Source: AC-32 sp963715575 (GTDB taxonomy: Bacteria > Actinomycetota > Thermoleophilia > Gaiellales > Gaiellaceae). From it: DNA of 64,000 bases. Shown here piece by piece: positions 42,720-52,021 of this stretch; positions within the stretch are counted from its first letter, which is position 1, and each line of letters opens with the position of its first letter. Made by a program: the position numbers and the translations under genes. The stretch is taken from contig OY970250.1 of the NCBI GenBank assembly GCA_963715575.1, forward strand, positions 124,001-188,000, given 5' to 3'. The notes under the pieces were generated by a model. The model was given only the letters and a program-made list of their open reading frames with translations, ran no database searches and was not told the origin of the DNA.

Positions 42720-42759
42720 GTGGACGGTTCGGCACGATTCCGGCACGAAGCCGTCACAC
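42720..42759 (-). repeat. Copy B of a 40-bp intergenic element, upstream of lpd
   Basis: On the minus strand it starts GTGTGACGGC and ends GTCCAC. It matches copy A (upstream of typA) at 32 of 40 positions. It includes direct repeats TCGTGCCGGAA and TCGTGCCGAA with an about 10-bp step. It lies 71 bp upstream of lpd. A CGTCAC/GTGACG palindrome adjoins it at 42753-42770. Confidence 0.6.
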
Positions 42760-42800
42760 ACTCGTGACGATTTCGCCGCTAGTCTCAAAGGCGGGGGCTT

Positions 42801-42815
42801 GGGGCCGAAGGCCCC
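42801..42815 (-). terminator. Hairpin after the GNAT gene
   Basis: GGGGCC-TTC-GGCCCC on the minus strand, a perfect 6-bp stem with a tight loop, 50 bp after the acetyltransferase stop. There is no long U-tract. Confidence 0.45.
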
Positions 42816-42865
42816 CGGGGAAAATGGTTTCTCGCGCGCGCGTGATGCTTGTGCGGGGCGGCCGG

Positions 42866-43330
42866 TCAGGTCAGGTCGGCCTTCATCGTCACGCCGCCGT
42901 CATCGTCGCCGACACGGGTGAAGCCGTGCCGCTCGTACAGGCCGATCGCCGGGCTCTCGGCTTCGACGCTGAGGCTGATCGCGTCGTGCCCCTCCGCGCG
43001 GGCCTTGGCGAGCAGCGCGTCCAGCAGCTCCGAGCCGAGGCCGCTGCCGCGCCGGCTCGGGACGATCGCGATCGACAGCTCGGGCGTCTCCTCGTCGACG
43101 AAGCCGTAGCCGGGGTTGTTCTCCGAGAACAGCCGGTACCACGCGGCCCCGACGGGCTGGAAGTCCTGGATCGCGATCAGCGCCGTGTCGCCCGGGCGCC
43201 CCCAACGCTCGACGTAGCGGCGCACCGGCGGCTCGCCCGACTCGGAGACGCGATCCACCCGCCAGTAGTACGCATGACGAAGCATGTCGCGCATGAACGG
43301 CACGTCCTGGGGGCCAGCGGGCCGGATCAC
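42866..43330 (-). CDS. GNAT-family N-acetyltransferase
   Basis: A 154-residue GNAT domain: IRPAGPQDVPFMRDMLRHAY, then LSIAIVPSRRGSGLGSELLD with the acetyl-CoA pyrophosphate-binding RRGxGxG loop, and ISLSVEAESPAIGLYERHGF ending the fold. Substrate unknown. Overlaps the VOC gene by 4 nt, so it is the last gene of the E1/E2 operon. Confidence 0.9.
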   Translation of the reverse strand: MIRPAGPQDVPFMRDMLRHAYYWRVDRVSESGEPPVRRYVERWGRPGDTALIAIQDFQPVGAAWYRLFSENNPGYGFVDEETPELSIAIVPSRRGSGLGSELLDALLAKARAEGHDAISLSVEAESPAIGLYERHGFTRVGDDDGGVTMKADLT

Positions 43331-43662
43331 GGCAGCTCCTGGGCGAGCTGGAGCCGGTTTCCGTCCGGGTCGAAGACGTCGACCAGCCGCATTGCCCCGT
43401 GCAGCTCGAGCACGGTGCCGACCTCGACGCCCGCTTCGGCCAGCCGCTCGCGCTCGGCCTTGACGTCCTCGACGTCGATCGTCGCGACCGGCCCCTCCTC
43501 CTCCGGGTCGCCGGTGCCCTCCCCGAGGGCGATCTCGGTCACGCCGCGGTCGAGGCTTGCCCAGCGCTCATGCTCGTCCACGAACGTCTCGGTGAAGCCG
43601 AGCATCTCTCGATAGAACGCCCGCGCGGTATCCAGATCCGCGACGCGGTACCAGATTCTCAC
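43327..43662 (-). CDS. VOC-fold protein
   Basis: A 111-residue VOC domain: RIWYRVADLDTARAFYREML, VTEIALGEG, then GPVATIDVEDVKAERERLAE and RLVDVFDPDGNRLQLAQELP. GTG 43662 overlaps the E2 stop (GTGA), so it is co-translated with the dehydrogenase genes, which is unusual company. Ligand unknown. Confidence 0.85.
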   Translation of the reverse strand: MRIWYRVADLDTARAFYREMLGFTETFVDEHERWASLDRGVTEIALGEGTGDPEEEGPVATIDVEDVKAERERLAEAGVEVGTVLELHGAMRLVDVFDPDGNRLQLAQELP

Positions 43663-44912
43663 AGCATGAGGGCGGGCTCTTCCAGCAGCTCCTTGAGCGT
43701 CTGGAGGAACTCCGCTGCCGGTGCGCCGTCGACCGCGCGGTGGTCGAAGGTGCCGGTGATGGTCATCGTCGGCCGCACGACGACTTCGCCGTCGACCGCG
43801 ACCGCCCGCTCCTCGGTCGCGCCGACCGCGACGATCGCGGCCTGCGGCGGGTTCAGCACGGCCGTGAAGCGCTCCACGCGGAACATGCCGAGGTTGGAGA
43901 TCGTGAACGTGCCGTTCTCGAGATCGTCGCGGGCGAGCTTGCCTTCGCGGGCCCGGGAGACGATGTCCGCGCGGGCGGCGGCGATCTCGGTCAAGCGCAG
44001 CCGCTCGGCGCCGTGGATCACCGGGACGACGAGCCCCTGCGGCGCGGCCACGGCGATGCCGATGTTGGCGGTCGGGAAGAGCAGGATCGCGTCGTCGGTG
44101 TACTGCGCGTTCACCTCGCGGTGGCGCAGCAGCGCGGCGGCGCAGACCCTCGTCAGCACGTCGGTGAGCGTCGCCTTCGGACCCTCCTCGTGCTCGCGCA
44201 GACGGGCGACCAGCTCGTTCGCGCGGGTCATGTCGACCGAGACCTGGAGCTGGAAGACGGGGATCTCCCACGCCTCGGTCAGGCGGCGGGCGATCGTCTT
44301 ACGGATGCTCGTCAGCTCGCGCCGCTCGACTTCGCCGGGCGCGGCGGCCGGTGCCGCCGGCGCCACAGCGGGGGCGGCAGCCACGCCGGCGCGCTCGACG
44401 TCCTCGGCGACGATCCGGCCCTCGGGGCCAGTGCCCGTCAGCGACGAGAGCTCGATCCCGCGCTCGCGCGCGATCCGGCGGGCGAGCGGCGAGGCCTTGA
44501 CCCGGCCGCCGTCCTGCGCCGGTCGCTGCCTCGCTTCGGCGATCTGCCCGGCGGCGCCTCGGCCTTGCTCGCGCTCCGCCTCGCGTGCCGGGCCCGGCGA
44601 GCCCTCCTCCTGCGGCTCCTGGTCGACCTTCTGCGCGGCGCTCGCGCCGTTGCCGCTCGGCTCGGGAGCCTGCTCGCCCTCCTCGCCGATGAACGCGATC
44701 GTCTCGCCGACCGGCACCTCGCCCTCGGCGACCGCGATCCGCAGCAGCACGCCCGAAGCCTCGGCCTCGACCTCCTGGGTGACCTTGTCGGTGTCGAGCT
44801 CGTAGAGCGGCTCGCCCTTCTCGACCTTGTCGCCTTCGGACTTGAGCCACTTGACGATCGTGCCCGCCTCCATGCCTTGGCCGAGGCGCGGGAGCTTGAC
44901 CTCGCTAGCCAC
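43659..44912 (-). CDS. 2-oxoacid dehydrogenase E2 (dihydrolipoyl acyltransferase)
   Basis: A 417-residue E2. Lipoyl domain with the modified Lys in ELDTDKVTQEVEAEA; an about 60-residue Gln/Glu/Ala linker; E3/E1-binding domain ASPLARRIARERGIELSSLT; an Ala/Pro linker; and the catalytic core with the His/Asp pair in TGTFDHRAVDGAPAAEFL. A single lipoyl domain. GTG 44912 overlaps the E1 beta end by 8 nt, which fixes the start. Probably pyruvate- or branched-chain-specific; the E2 sequence does not decide. Confidence 0.93.
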   Translation of the reverse strand: MASEVKLPRLGQGMEAGTIVKWLKSEGDKVEKGEPLYELDTDKVTQEVEAEASGVLLRIAVAEGEVPVGETIAFIGEEGEQAPEPSGNGASAAQKVDQEPQEEGSPGPAREAEREQGRGAAGQIAEARQRPAQDGGRVKASPLARRIARERGIELSSLTGTGPEGRIVAEDVERAGVAAAPAVAPAAPAAAPGEVERRELTSIRKTIARRLTEAWEIPVFQLQVSVDMTRANELVARLREHEEGPKATLTDVLTRVCAAALLRHREVNAQYTDDAILLFPTANIGIAVAAPQGLVVPVIHGAERLRLTEIAAARADIVSRAREGKLARDDLENGTFTISNLGMFRVERFTAVLNPPQAAIVAVGATEERAVAVDGEVVVRPTMTITGTFDHRAVDGAPAAEFLQTLKELLEEPALML

Positions 44913-45885
44913 GCCCGACCGTCCGCTTGATCGCCGCCAGCACGTCGGCCGAGTGCGGCACCACGTACTCCTCCATAACCGGCGCGAACGGCAGCGGCGC
45001 GAACTTCGCGCCCACGCGTTCGACCGGGGCGTCGAGCCAGTCGAAGGCCTGCTCGCCGACGACGGCCGCGATCTCGGCGCCGAAGCCCATCCGCGTGACC
45101 GCCTCGTGAGCGACCACGACACGGTTCGTCTTCTTCACCGACGCGACCAGCGCGTCGAGGTCCAACGGCTGCAGCGTGCGCGGGTCCCAGACCTCGACCG
45201 AGATCCCCTCCGACTCCGCCTCCTCGGCCGCCGCCAGCGCCTCGTGCACCAGCCGACCGGTGGCGACCACGGTCACGTCGGAGCCCTCGCGGTGCACGCG
45301 GGCCTGCCCGATCGGGATCGGCTCGAGCTCGTCCGGCACCTCCTCCTTCAGCCCGTAGAGCGTGCGGTGCTCGAAGAAGATCACTGGGTTGTCGTCGTAG
45401 ATCGCCGACCACAGCAGCCCCCGCACGTCGGTCGGCGTCGAGGCGAAGACGACCTTCAGGCCGGGCACGTGCACGAACCACGCCTCGACCTGCTGGGCGT
45501 GCTGCGCGCCCGGCGACCAACCCGCGCCGCCCTGCGTGCGAATCGTCAGCGGCACCTTCAGCTGGCCGCCCGACATATAGCGGTGCTTGGCCGCCTGGTT
45601 GACGATCTGCTCCATCGAGACCGTCAGAAAGTCCTCGTACATCACCTCGACGACCGGCCGCATGCCCTGCATCGCCGCGCCGATGCCGGCGCCGACGATC
45701 GCAATCTCGGAGATCGGCGTGTTGCGGATCCGCTCGGGCCCGAACTCGTCGAGCATCCCGGCGGTGACGCCCATCGAGCCGCCCATCTCGGCGATGTCCT
45801 CGCCCATCACGAACACGCCCTCGTCGTCCCGCATCGCCTGCGAGAGCGCGTCGCGCACCGCCTCGCGGTAGGAGAGCTCAGGCAT
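44905..45885 (-). CDS. 2-oxoacid dehydrogenase E1 component, beta subunit
   Basis: A 326-residue E1 beta: FVMGEDIAEMGGSMGVTAGM, NTPISEIAIVGAGIGAAMQG, VPLTIRTQGGAGWSPGAQHA and HEAVTRMGFGAEIAAVVGEQ. It binds TPP at the interface with E1 alpha, the ATG overlapping the alpha gene by 8 nt. Decarboxylates the oxoacid and reductively acylates the E2 lipoyl group. Length is normal for the heterotetrameric type. Confidence 0.94.
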   Translation of the reverse strand: MPELSYREAVRDALSQAMRDDEGVFVMGEDIAEMGGSMGVTAGMLDEFGPERIRNTPISEIAIVGAGIGAAMQGMRPVVEVMYEDFLTVSMEQIVNQAAKHRYMSGGQLKVPLTIRTQGGAGWSPGAQHAQQVEAWFVHVPGLKVVFASTPTDVRGLLWSAIYDDNPVIFFEHRTLYGLKEEVPDELEPIPIGQARVHREGSDVTVVATGRLVHEALAAAEEAESEGISVEVWDPRTLQPLDLDALVASVKKTNRVVVAHEAVTRMGFGAEIAAVVGEQAFDWLDAPVERVGAKFAPLPFAPVMEEYVVPHSADVLAAIKRTVGRG

Positions 45886-46849
45886 AGATGTTCTTGAGAG
45901 CGTCCTCTGGCTTCGGATCGGTTCCGTTCTTGGCGAACTCGACCGACGCCTCGACGAGCTCGTGGACCTCGCGGTCGTCGGCCTCGAACTCCTCGTCCGA
46001 GACGCCGAGCTTCTCGCGCAGGAGCGTGATCGGGTCGCGCGTCTCCTGCAGCCGGTGCAGCTCCTCCTTGTCGCGGTAGACCTGCGGGTCGCCGATGTAG
46101 TGGCCGACGAGGCGTTCGGTCGAGACGTGGAGGAAGACCGGCCCCTTGCCGTCGCGTGCGTGCTTGAGCGCGCGCGAGGCGACCTTGTGCACCTCCTCGA
46201 CGTCCTGGCCGTCGACCTTCATCACCTTCATCCCGAACGCCTTCGCGCGCTCGCTGAGGTCGCGGATCGGCGAGTGCTGCGACTCGGGCGTGGACTCGGC
46301 CCAGCGGTTGTCCTCGAGCACGAACACGGCCGGAACCTGCCAGAGCTGCGCGAGGTTCAGCGCCTCGTGGAAGGTGCCGATGTTCGTCGCCCCGTCGCCG
46401 AAGAACGCGACTGCAACGCGCGCTTCGCCGCGGAGCTTGAACGCGAGCGCGGCGCCGGTGATCGCCGGCAGGCCGCCGCCGACGACGGCGTTCGCGCCCA
46501 GGTTGCCGCGCTCCACGTCGTAGAGGTGCATCGAGCCGCCGTAGCCGTGCGAACAGCCCTCGAGCTTCCCGTACAGCTCGGCCATCACCGCGTTCGGCTG
46601 CGTCCCGCGAGCGAGCGTGTGCCCGTGCGCGCGGTGGGTCGAGGCGAAGACGTCGCCGTCGTCCATCGCCTGGCAGACGCCGACCGCGACCGCCTCCTGG
46701 CCGATCGCCACGTGCAGGAACCCGGGCAGGTCGCCGGCTCGGAACTGCTCCTCGACCTTCTCCTCGAAGCGCCTGATCAGGAGCAGCTCGCGCAGAAACT
46801 CGCGCAGGCGCTCTTCGGACAGGCCCCGTTTCGTCTCCAACTTGGCCAT
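45878..46849 (-). CDS. 2-oxoacid dehydrogenase E1 component, alpha subunit
   Basis: A 323-residue E1 alpha. The TPP motif is GDGATNIGTFHEALN with FVLEDN closing it; GGSMHLYDVERGNLGANAVV precedes it and YRDKEELHRL follows. Operon order alpha-beta-E2-VOC-GNAT, with lpd next. TAGACT lies 7 nt before the ATG and overlaps the divergent LuxR promoter region. The substrate could be pyruvate, acetoin or branched-chain oxoacids. Confidence 0.94.
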   Translation of the reverse strand: MAKLETKRGLSEERLREFLRELLLIRRFEEKVEEQFRAGDLPGFLHVAIGQEAVAVGVCQAMDDGDVFASTHRAHGHTLARGTQPNAVMAELYGKLEGCSHGYGGSMHLYDVERGNLGANAVVGGGLPAITGAALAFKLRGEARVAVAFFGDGATNIGTFHEALNLAQLWQVPAVFVLEDNRWAESTPESQHSPIRDLSERAKAFGMKVMKVDGQDVEEVHKVASRALKHARDGKGPVFLHVSTERLVGHYIGDPQVYRDKEELHRLQETRDPITLLREKLGVSDEEFEADDREVHELVEASVEFAKNGTDPKPEDALKNIYA

Positions 46850-46886
46850 GGAGCTGAGTCTAGTCAGCGTCGACTACCCTCTGGCC

Positions 46887-49612
46887 GTGTCCACGCTCGT
46901 CGGGCGGGAGCCCGAGCTCGCCGAGGTCGCGGAGTTCCTTCGGGCCCACGAAGCCGAGGCCGCGCTCGCGATTGTCGGGGACCCCGGCATCGGCAAGACG
47001 GCCGTCTGGGAAGCGGTCGTCGGGCTGGCACGCGAGCTCGGAGCGATCGTCCTCGCGGCGCGTCCGGCCGAGTCTGAGGCGACGCTCTCGTTCGCCGGGC
47101 TACCGATCTTCTGGCGGAGCTCGACCCCAGTCTCTTCGATGACCTGCCGCCCCCGCAGGAGCATGCGCTCGAGGTCGCGGTTCTCCGCGCGGCGAGCGAG
47201 CGGCCGGCCGAGCGGCGGCTGGTCGGGACGGCGCTGTTGTCGCTGCTCCAGATGCTGGCAAACGAGCAGCGGGTCGTGCTCGCGGTCGACGACGCTCACT
47301 GGCTCGACGCGCCCTCGGCTGCCGCGCTTGCGTTCGCCACGCGCCGGCTCGCCGGCGGCCCGGTTCGCGTGATCGTCTCGCTGAGGTCCGAGGCGGAGCG
47401 CTCGTGGCTCGACACCGCGGGCCTCGGCCGCGAGGTCCGCCGGCTGGAGCTCGGGCCGCTCTCGGTCGCGTCGCTCCATCGCGTAATCGCCGACCGGACC
47501 GGCAAGAGCTTCCCGAGGCCGACGCTCGTGCGGATCGCCCAGGTCTCGGGCGGCAACCCGCTCTACGCGCTCGAGATCGCGCAGCTGCTGACGAAGGACG
47601 GTGAACAGGACTACGGCGCGGCGCTGCCCGTCCCCGCCGACCTGCAGGATCTGGTCCTACGGCGGCTGGCGGCGCTGCCGCCGGCGACGCGGGCGGCGCT
47701 CCTCCGGGTGGCGGCCCTTGCCCGCCCAACCGTGGAGCTGGTCGACGTCGAGGCGCTCGCGCCGGCCGAGGAGGCCGGCCTGGTGCGGGTCGGACTGCAG
47801 GGGCGGATCGAATTCACCCATCCGCTGTTCGCCTCGGCCGTCTACACGTCGGCTCCGAGGGCGCAGCGGCGCGAGGCCCACGCGGTGCTCGGGGAGACCG
47901 TCGGCGATCCCGAGCAGCGGGCGCACCACCTCGCACTGGCCGCCGACGGCCCGGACGAACAAGTGGCGCAGGCGCTCGAGGAGGCCGGCCGGTCGGCACG
48001 CCGGCGCGGGGCTCCGGATGTGGCGGCCCACCTGACCGAGCTGGCGCTGAAACTCGCACCCGAGGACGATCCGCGGGCGGCGGAGCGGCGGCTGGAGCTG
48101 GCGGAGCACCTCCACCTGGCAGGTGACTTTCAGCGCTCCGCCGAGCTGCTCGGGGCGCTGGAGCGCGAACTCCCGCCCGGCGACCTCCGTGCCCGCGCCC
48201 TCCTGCTGCTGGCAGAGATCGACTACTGGCGGGCGGGCGAGTCCGCAGCGATCCGCCTGGCCGAGGAAGCGGCCGCCGAGGCGACCGAGCCCTCGCTGCG
48301 TGCGCGCAGTCTCGCCTTCGTCGCCATCTGGGCCGGCACGGCCGACGTGCCCAGGGCGGCCGAGGCGGCACGCGCCTCGCTCGAGCTGCTGGGGGCCGAA
48401 GCCTCGGATCCGGCCCTGCTCTCGTTGGCGCTCGGCGCGCGTGTGCGAGCCGATCTTTTCCTCGGCAACGGCCTGGACGTCGAGGCGGCCGAGCTGGCGC
48501 TGGAGGCCGAGCTCGCCGGCCCTCCGCCACCGGCGGTCGACACCAGAATGGTGTTCAAGCTCGGGCAGTGGCTGCGCTACGTGGACGACCTCGACGGGGC
48601 GAGGCTGCGGCTCGAGCAGGCCGAGCGGCAGGCGCGCGAGGAGGGCGACGAGTCGTCGTTCGCCAACATCCTCCTGAACCGGACGCTGCTCGAGTGCTGG
48701 GCCGGCGACTGGGCGGCGGCGCTCGAGCTGGCCGACCGGACGCACGAGACGTTCCAGCTGACCGGCGTGGAGGTGGAGTCGAGGCTCTGGCGCGCCTACG
48801 TCGAGGCGCACCTGGGGCAGGTCGACTCGGTGCGCGCGGCGGCCGCGGCGCAACCGGAGGCTGCCGAGCCAGTCGTGCGGATGCTCTGGGAGCGGTCGCT
48901 CGGGCTCGCCGCGCTCGCGGCCGGCGAGCCCACGCCGGCCGACGAGCACTTCCGCACCGCCATGGAGCTGCTCGAGCAGATGGGCTGGCGTGAGCCTGCG
49001 GTCTGGCGTATCGAGGGCGACGCGGTCGAGGCCGCGCTCGGAGTCGGCGACCAGGATCGCGCGGAAGCGCTCATTGGCCGTTTCGAGCAGCAGGCGCAGC
49101 GCTCGGAGATCCCGTGGGCCCTGGCGGTGAGCGCGCGCTGCCGTGGCCTGCTGCTGGCCGCCCAGGGTCAGCTCGATGCCTCAGCGGAAGCCCTCGAGCG
49201 TGCGCTCGGCGAGCACGAGCGCAGCCCGGTTCCCTTCGAGCGGGCAAGGACGCTGCTCGCCTACGGCCAGGTGCTACGCCGAGCCAAGCAGAAACGGAAG
49301 GCCCGGGAGGCGCTCGAGGAGGCGGCTGCGCTATTCGAACAGCTGGGCGCCGCGTCGTGGGCCGCGCGCACGCAGGACGAGCTGAGGCGAACCGCCGCCC
49401 GAGCGGCACCGACAGGCCTGAGCGAGACCGAGCTGAAGATCGCGAGACTCGCCGCCGACGGCCTCACCAACCGGGCGATCGCCGCAGAGGTGTTCGTCAG
49501 CCCGAAGACGGTCGAGGCAAACCTCGGACGTGTCTACCGCAAGCTGGGGATCCGCTCCCGCGCCCAGCTCGCGCGCGCGCTCGAAGCGAGGGAGCAACAG
49601 CCGATTTCGTAG
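46887..49612 (+). pseudogene. LuxR-family ATPase regulator, split by a one-base frameshift
   Basis: A large LuxR/LAL-type regulator (about 908 residues if repaired). The first frame, from GTG 46887, reads STLVGREPELAEVAEFLRAH then VGDPGIGKTAVWEAV (Walker A). It breaks at FAGL near 47102. The next frame gives TDLLAELDPSLFDDLPPPQE, VVLAVDDAHWLDAPSAAALA (Walker B), a TPR-rich middle, and a C-terminal LuxR HTH (GLSETELKIARLAADGLTNR then VSPKTVEANLGRVYRKLGIR). One missing base explains the split. TACCCT is 6 nt before the GTG. It probably regulates the small secreted-protein cluster downstream or itself. Confidence 0.82.
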
Positions 49613-49659
49613 GGGTTTCCCCCTTTCGTCGCGTGTCACCGGCTCCTAGCGTCGAAGCC

Positions 49660-49965
49660 ATGGTGGAAGCACCGACCGTCGGCCTCGTGGGCGAGTGCTA
49701 CTGGCCCGGCGTCGTCGAGAGCGATCTCGAGGCCCTCGACGAGCGCCTCCGCGCCTCGACCGCCGTCCTGCAGAGCCGCGGTGAGCCCGTTCGCTACCTG
49801 GGCTCGATCCTGCTGCGGGCCGACGAGGTCGTCCTCTGCCAGTTCGAAGGAACCCCGGCCGGCGTCCGCGAGGTCGCGGAGCGGGCGCAGGTGCCCTTCG
49901 AACGCATCCTCGAAAGCACGATCGCCCCGGCCGCCGCGCCGGATGAAAGGGGAACCGATGCCTAG
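49660..49965 (+). CDS. Small ferredoxin-like protein (DUF4242-like)
   Basis: A 101-residue protein: VGLVGECYWPGVVESDLEAL, GEPVRYLGSILLRADEVVLC, QFEGTPAGVREVAERAQVPF. This strand-helix-strand pattern resembles DUF4242 (proposed nickel-binding) proteins. ATG 49660 with TAGCGT 7 nt upstream. Overlaps the secreted propeller gene by 8 nt. The pairing with a LuxR-type regulator is recurrent in my recollection of Thermoleophilia, but I cannot confirm it here. Confidence 0.65.
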   Translation: MVEAPTVGLVGECYWPGVVESDLEALDERLRASTAVLQSRGEPVRYLGSILLRADEVVLCQFEGTPAGVREVAERAQVPFERILESTIAPAAAPDERGTDA

Positions 49966-51358
49966 GAAGCTGATCGCAATCGCCGTCGTCGTCACGACCG
50001 CCGTCGCGGTCACCGTCGCCGCGCAGGCCGTGCCACGGCGGGCGCACGGGTTCGTGCCGCGCGTTGCCTTCAAACGACTCGCCACGGTGAACGGGACGAC
50101 CGCGCAAGCCGTCGCCTTCACCCGGACGCCGGACGGCCACCTGCATCTCGTCTACCAGACGGTCGTGGGCAGGTCCGTGAACGGGCTGTCGGCGATGGAG
50201 ATCAGCGCCAAGGGCCAGCCGGGGTCCCCGGTCACTGTCCTCAGCGGCTGGCAGCCAGGCCAGCCGGGACTCGTCCGGCAGCCGAACGGGAGCCTGGAGG
50301 CCATCTTCGGCGGCATCTCCCCCGGGAACGTCAGCAGCGTGTGGGGAGTCACGTCGAGCGACGGCGGCGCCAGCTGGTCGGCTCCGACCGACGTCAGGGG
50401 CGGGGGCCCGCTCGAGTCGCTCGCCTACGGCTCCGACGTCACGGCCGCCCCCTCGAGCGGGAACGTCGTGGTCACGCTGCCGCAGGCCGGCCGACTGATC
50501 ATCCAGCGAGGCCTGGGCCCGGGATCACCGAGCTTCGAGCTCACGAATCCGGCGGACGCCGCGACCGCCGACGCCGACGTCGCCACGGATGCGGCCACCG
50601 GCGAGGTCGTCACTGCCTGGGATTCGATCGCCGGCAACCCCACCCTCTACGTGCAGGGCGCTTCGCCGTCGGTCCAGGCACTGCAGAAGGTGCCCGGCCA
50701 GAGCCACAACGAGATGGAGCTCGCCGGCCGCGACGCCGGCCCCGGCGTCTTCGGCGCCTACTCGCCGGACGGACAGCACGTGCTCCTGCTGCGCTACGGT
50801 GCCAAAGCGGTCCGGGTCGGCTCGGTGGCCAAGACCAAGGCACACAACCTCGGCGTCGCCACCGGCCCCGGCGGGCGCATCTGGGTGATGTGGGGCGACG
50901 ACTCGGGTGGCGGCGTCAACGTCACCCGCTCGAACAGGGCAGTCAACGCCTTCGAGCCGATCCAGCACCTCAACCCCAAGTCGGCTGTCCTCTACCGCAT
51001 CTCCGGCGACGGCCGTCTCGGGCCGCTCGACCTGCTCGTCGACCAGATTCCGGACACGGGCACGCTCGAGCCTCCGAGCCTGTTCTACGCCCGCGTGCTC
51101 GCCGAGCTGTCGGCGCGCCTCCGCGTCCTCCCGATCAAGAACTTCAAGCAGGTCGTTGTCGGACACGTGCTCTTCGTCAACGTGACCGACGCCGGCGACC
51201 CGGTCGCGGGAGCGCTCGTCACCGTGCACGGGCTGCAAAAGACGACCGGCTCGACAGGGGCGGTCAAGTTCAAGTTCGGCCCCAAGGTCAAAGGGACGTT
51301 CACGGTCGGAATCACGCGCCCGGGCTACTGGCGGCTGACGAAGACGGCGGGGTTCTGA
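49958..51358 (+). CDS. Secreted beta-propeller-like protein with C-terminal Ig-like domain
   Basis: A 466-residue protein with a signal peptide (LIAIAVVVTTAVAVTVAAQA). The body repeats propeller-like blades with Asp-box-like turns, e.g. SSDGGASWSAPTDVRGG and GRIWVMWGDDSGGGVNVTRS, as in sialidase-like folds, without the Arg triad of true sialidases that I could place. The last 70 residues (VVGHVLFVNVTDAGDPVAGA, then VTVHGLQKTTGSTGAVKFKF) resemble a carboxypeptidase-regulatory-like domain. Extracellular; role unknown. Confidence 0.7.
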   Translation: MPRKLIAIAVVVTTAVAVTVAAQAVPRRAHGFVPRVAFKRLATVNGTTAQAVAFTRTPDGHLHLVYQTVVGRSVNGLSAMEISAKGQPGSPVTVLSGWQPGQPGLVRQPNGSLEAIFGGISPGNVSSVWGVTSSDGGASWSAPTDVRGGGPLESLAYGSDVTAAPSSGNVVVTLPQAGRLIIQRGLGPGSPSFELTNPADAATADADVATDAATGEVVTAWDSIAGNPTLYVQGASPSVQALQKVPGQSHNEMELAGRDAGPGVFGAYSPDGQHVLLLRYGAKAVRVGSVAKTKAHNLGVATGPGGRIWVMWGDDSGGGVNVTRSNRAVNAFEPIQHLNPKSAVLYRISGDGRLGPLDLLVDQIPDTGTLEPPSLFYARVLAELSARLRVLPIKNFKQVVVGHVLFVNVTDAGDPVAGALVTVHGLQKTTGSTGAVKFKFGPKVKGTFTVGITRPGYWRLTKTAGF

Positions 51359-51382
51359 GCCGCCGGGTTATCCTCGCTCCCG

Positions 51383-52021
51383 ATGAGCCTGGTCGAACAG
51401 TGGAAGGTGGTCCAGAGCAACCTGGCCGAGGGCTGGACGGGCGCGCAGCTGCGGCTGACGGTGGAGGAACAGCCGGAGCGCGCCGCCGCGATGCTCGCGC
51501 CCGCGGGAGCCGGCCGGCATGGGAACGTCGTTATGTTCGGCGTCGGCCGCGGAGGCGTCGGCTCGTCGCCGGATCTGGTCACCCGACTACTCGCGCGACT
51601 GGACGCCGAGCGGATCCACGGCGTGCTCGCGCCGGTCAAGGTCGAGGAAGCTGCAGCGGCCGGGGCTCGTGCGCGCACGGTTCCGCTCGGCGAGCAGTGG
51701 GAGCAGGCTCAGGCGTCCCTGCCGGCGGACTGGAGCGACCTCTACGCCGAGCTCGAGCTCGACTCCAGCGACTACCTCGAGCGCGCCGCGCTGCTGCTCG
51801 CGCCGGTCAACCCGGCGCGCGTGAAGGGGCGGCTCGCGTACCGGTTCCGCGTCGCGCGGCGCTTCGGCTATGGCGCCTCGGCCGAGATGACCGAGCGCTG
51901 CCTCCAACGCCTGGACGGCGAGGGGATCACCGGCAGCTTCCGCGTCCTGTGGGCGCTTTCCGACACCAAGCCGGTCTACACGCAGGGCCCGGTCTGGTAC
52001 GCCGGCGGCCGGGCGGTGTAG
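51383..52021 (+). CDS. Uncharacterised protein with an internal duplication
   Basis: A 212-residue protein, not recognised. The N-half (LVEQWKVVQSNLAEGWTGAQ, ... ERAAAMLAPAG) and the C-half (LGEQWEQAQASLPADWSDLY, ... ERAALLLAPVN) are clearly two copies of one about 95-residue unit with helix-strand character. The end, SDTKPVYTQGPVWYAGGRAV, is unlike the rest. TATCCT (51369-51374) is 8 nt before the ATG. One-base overlap with the next gene. Confidence 0.72.
   Translation: MSLVEQWKVVQSNLAEGWTGAQLRLTVEEQPERAAAMLAPAGAGRHGNVVMFGVGRGGVGSSPDLVTRLLARLDAERIHGVLAPVKVEEAAAAGARARTVPLGEQWEQAQASLPADWSDLYAELELDSSDYLERAALLLAPVNPARVKGRLAYRFRVARRFGYGASAEMTERCLQRLDGEGITGSFRVLWALSDTKPVYTQGPVWYAGGRAV

Noticed and set aside
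40010..43615. A 1201-codon open frame on the plus strand opposite lpd and the ECF sigma genes
   Set aside because: Arg/Asp/Leu-rich antisense frame typical of high-GC DNA; the minus strand encodes recognisable lpd, GNAT and sigma proteins.
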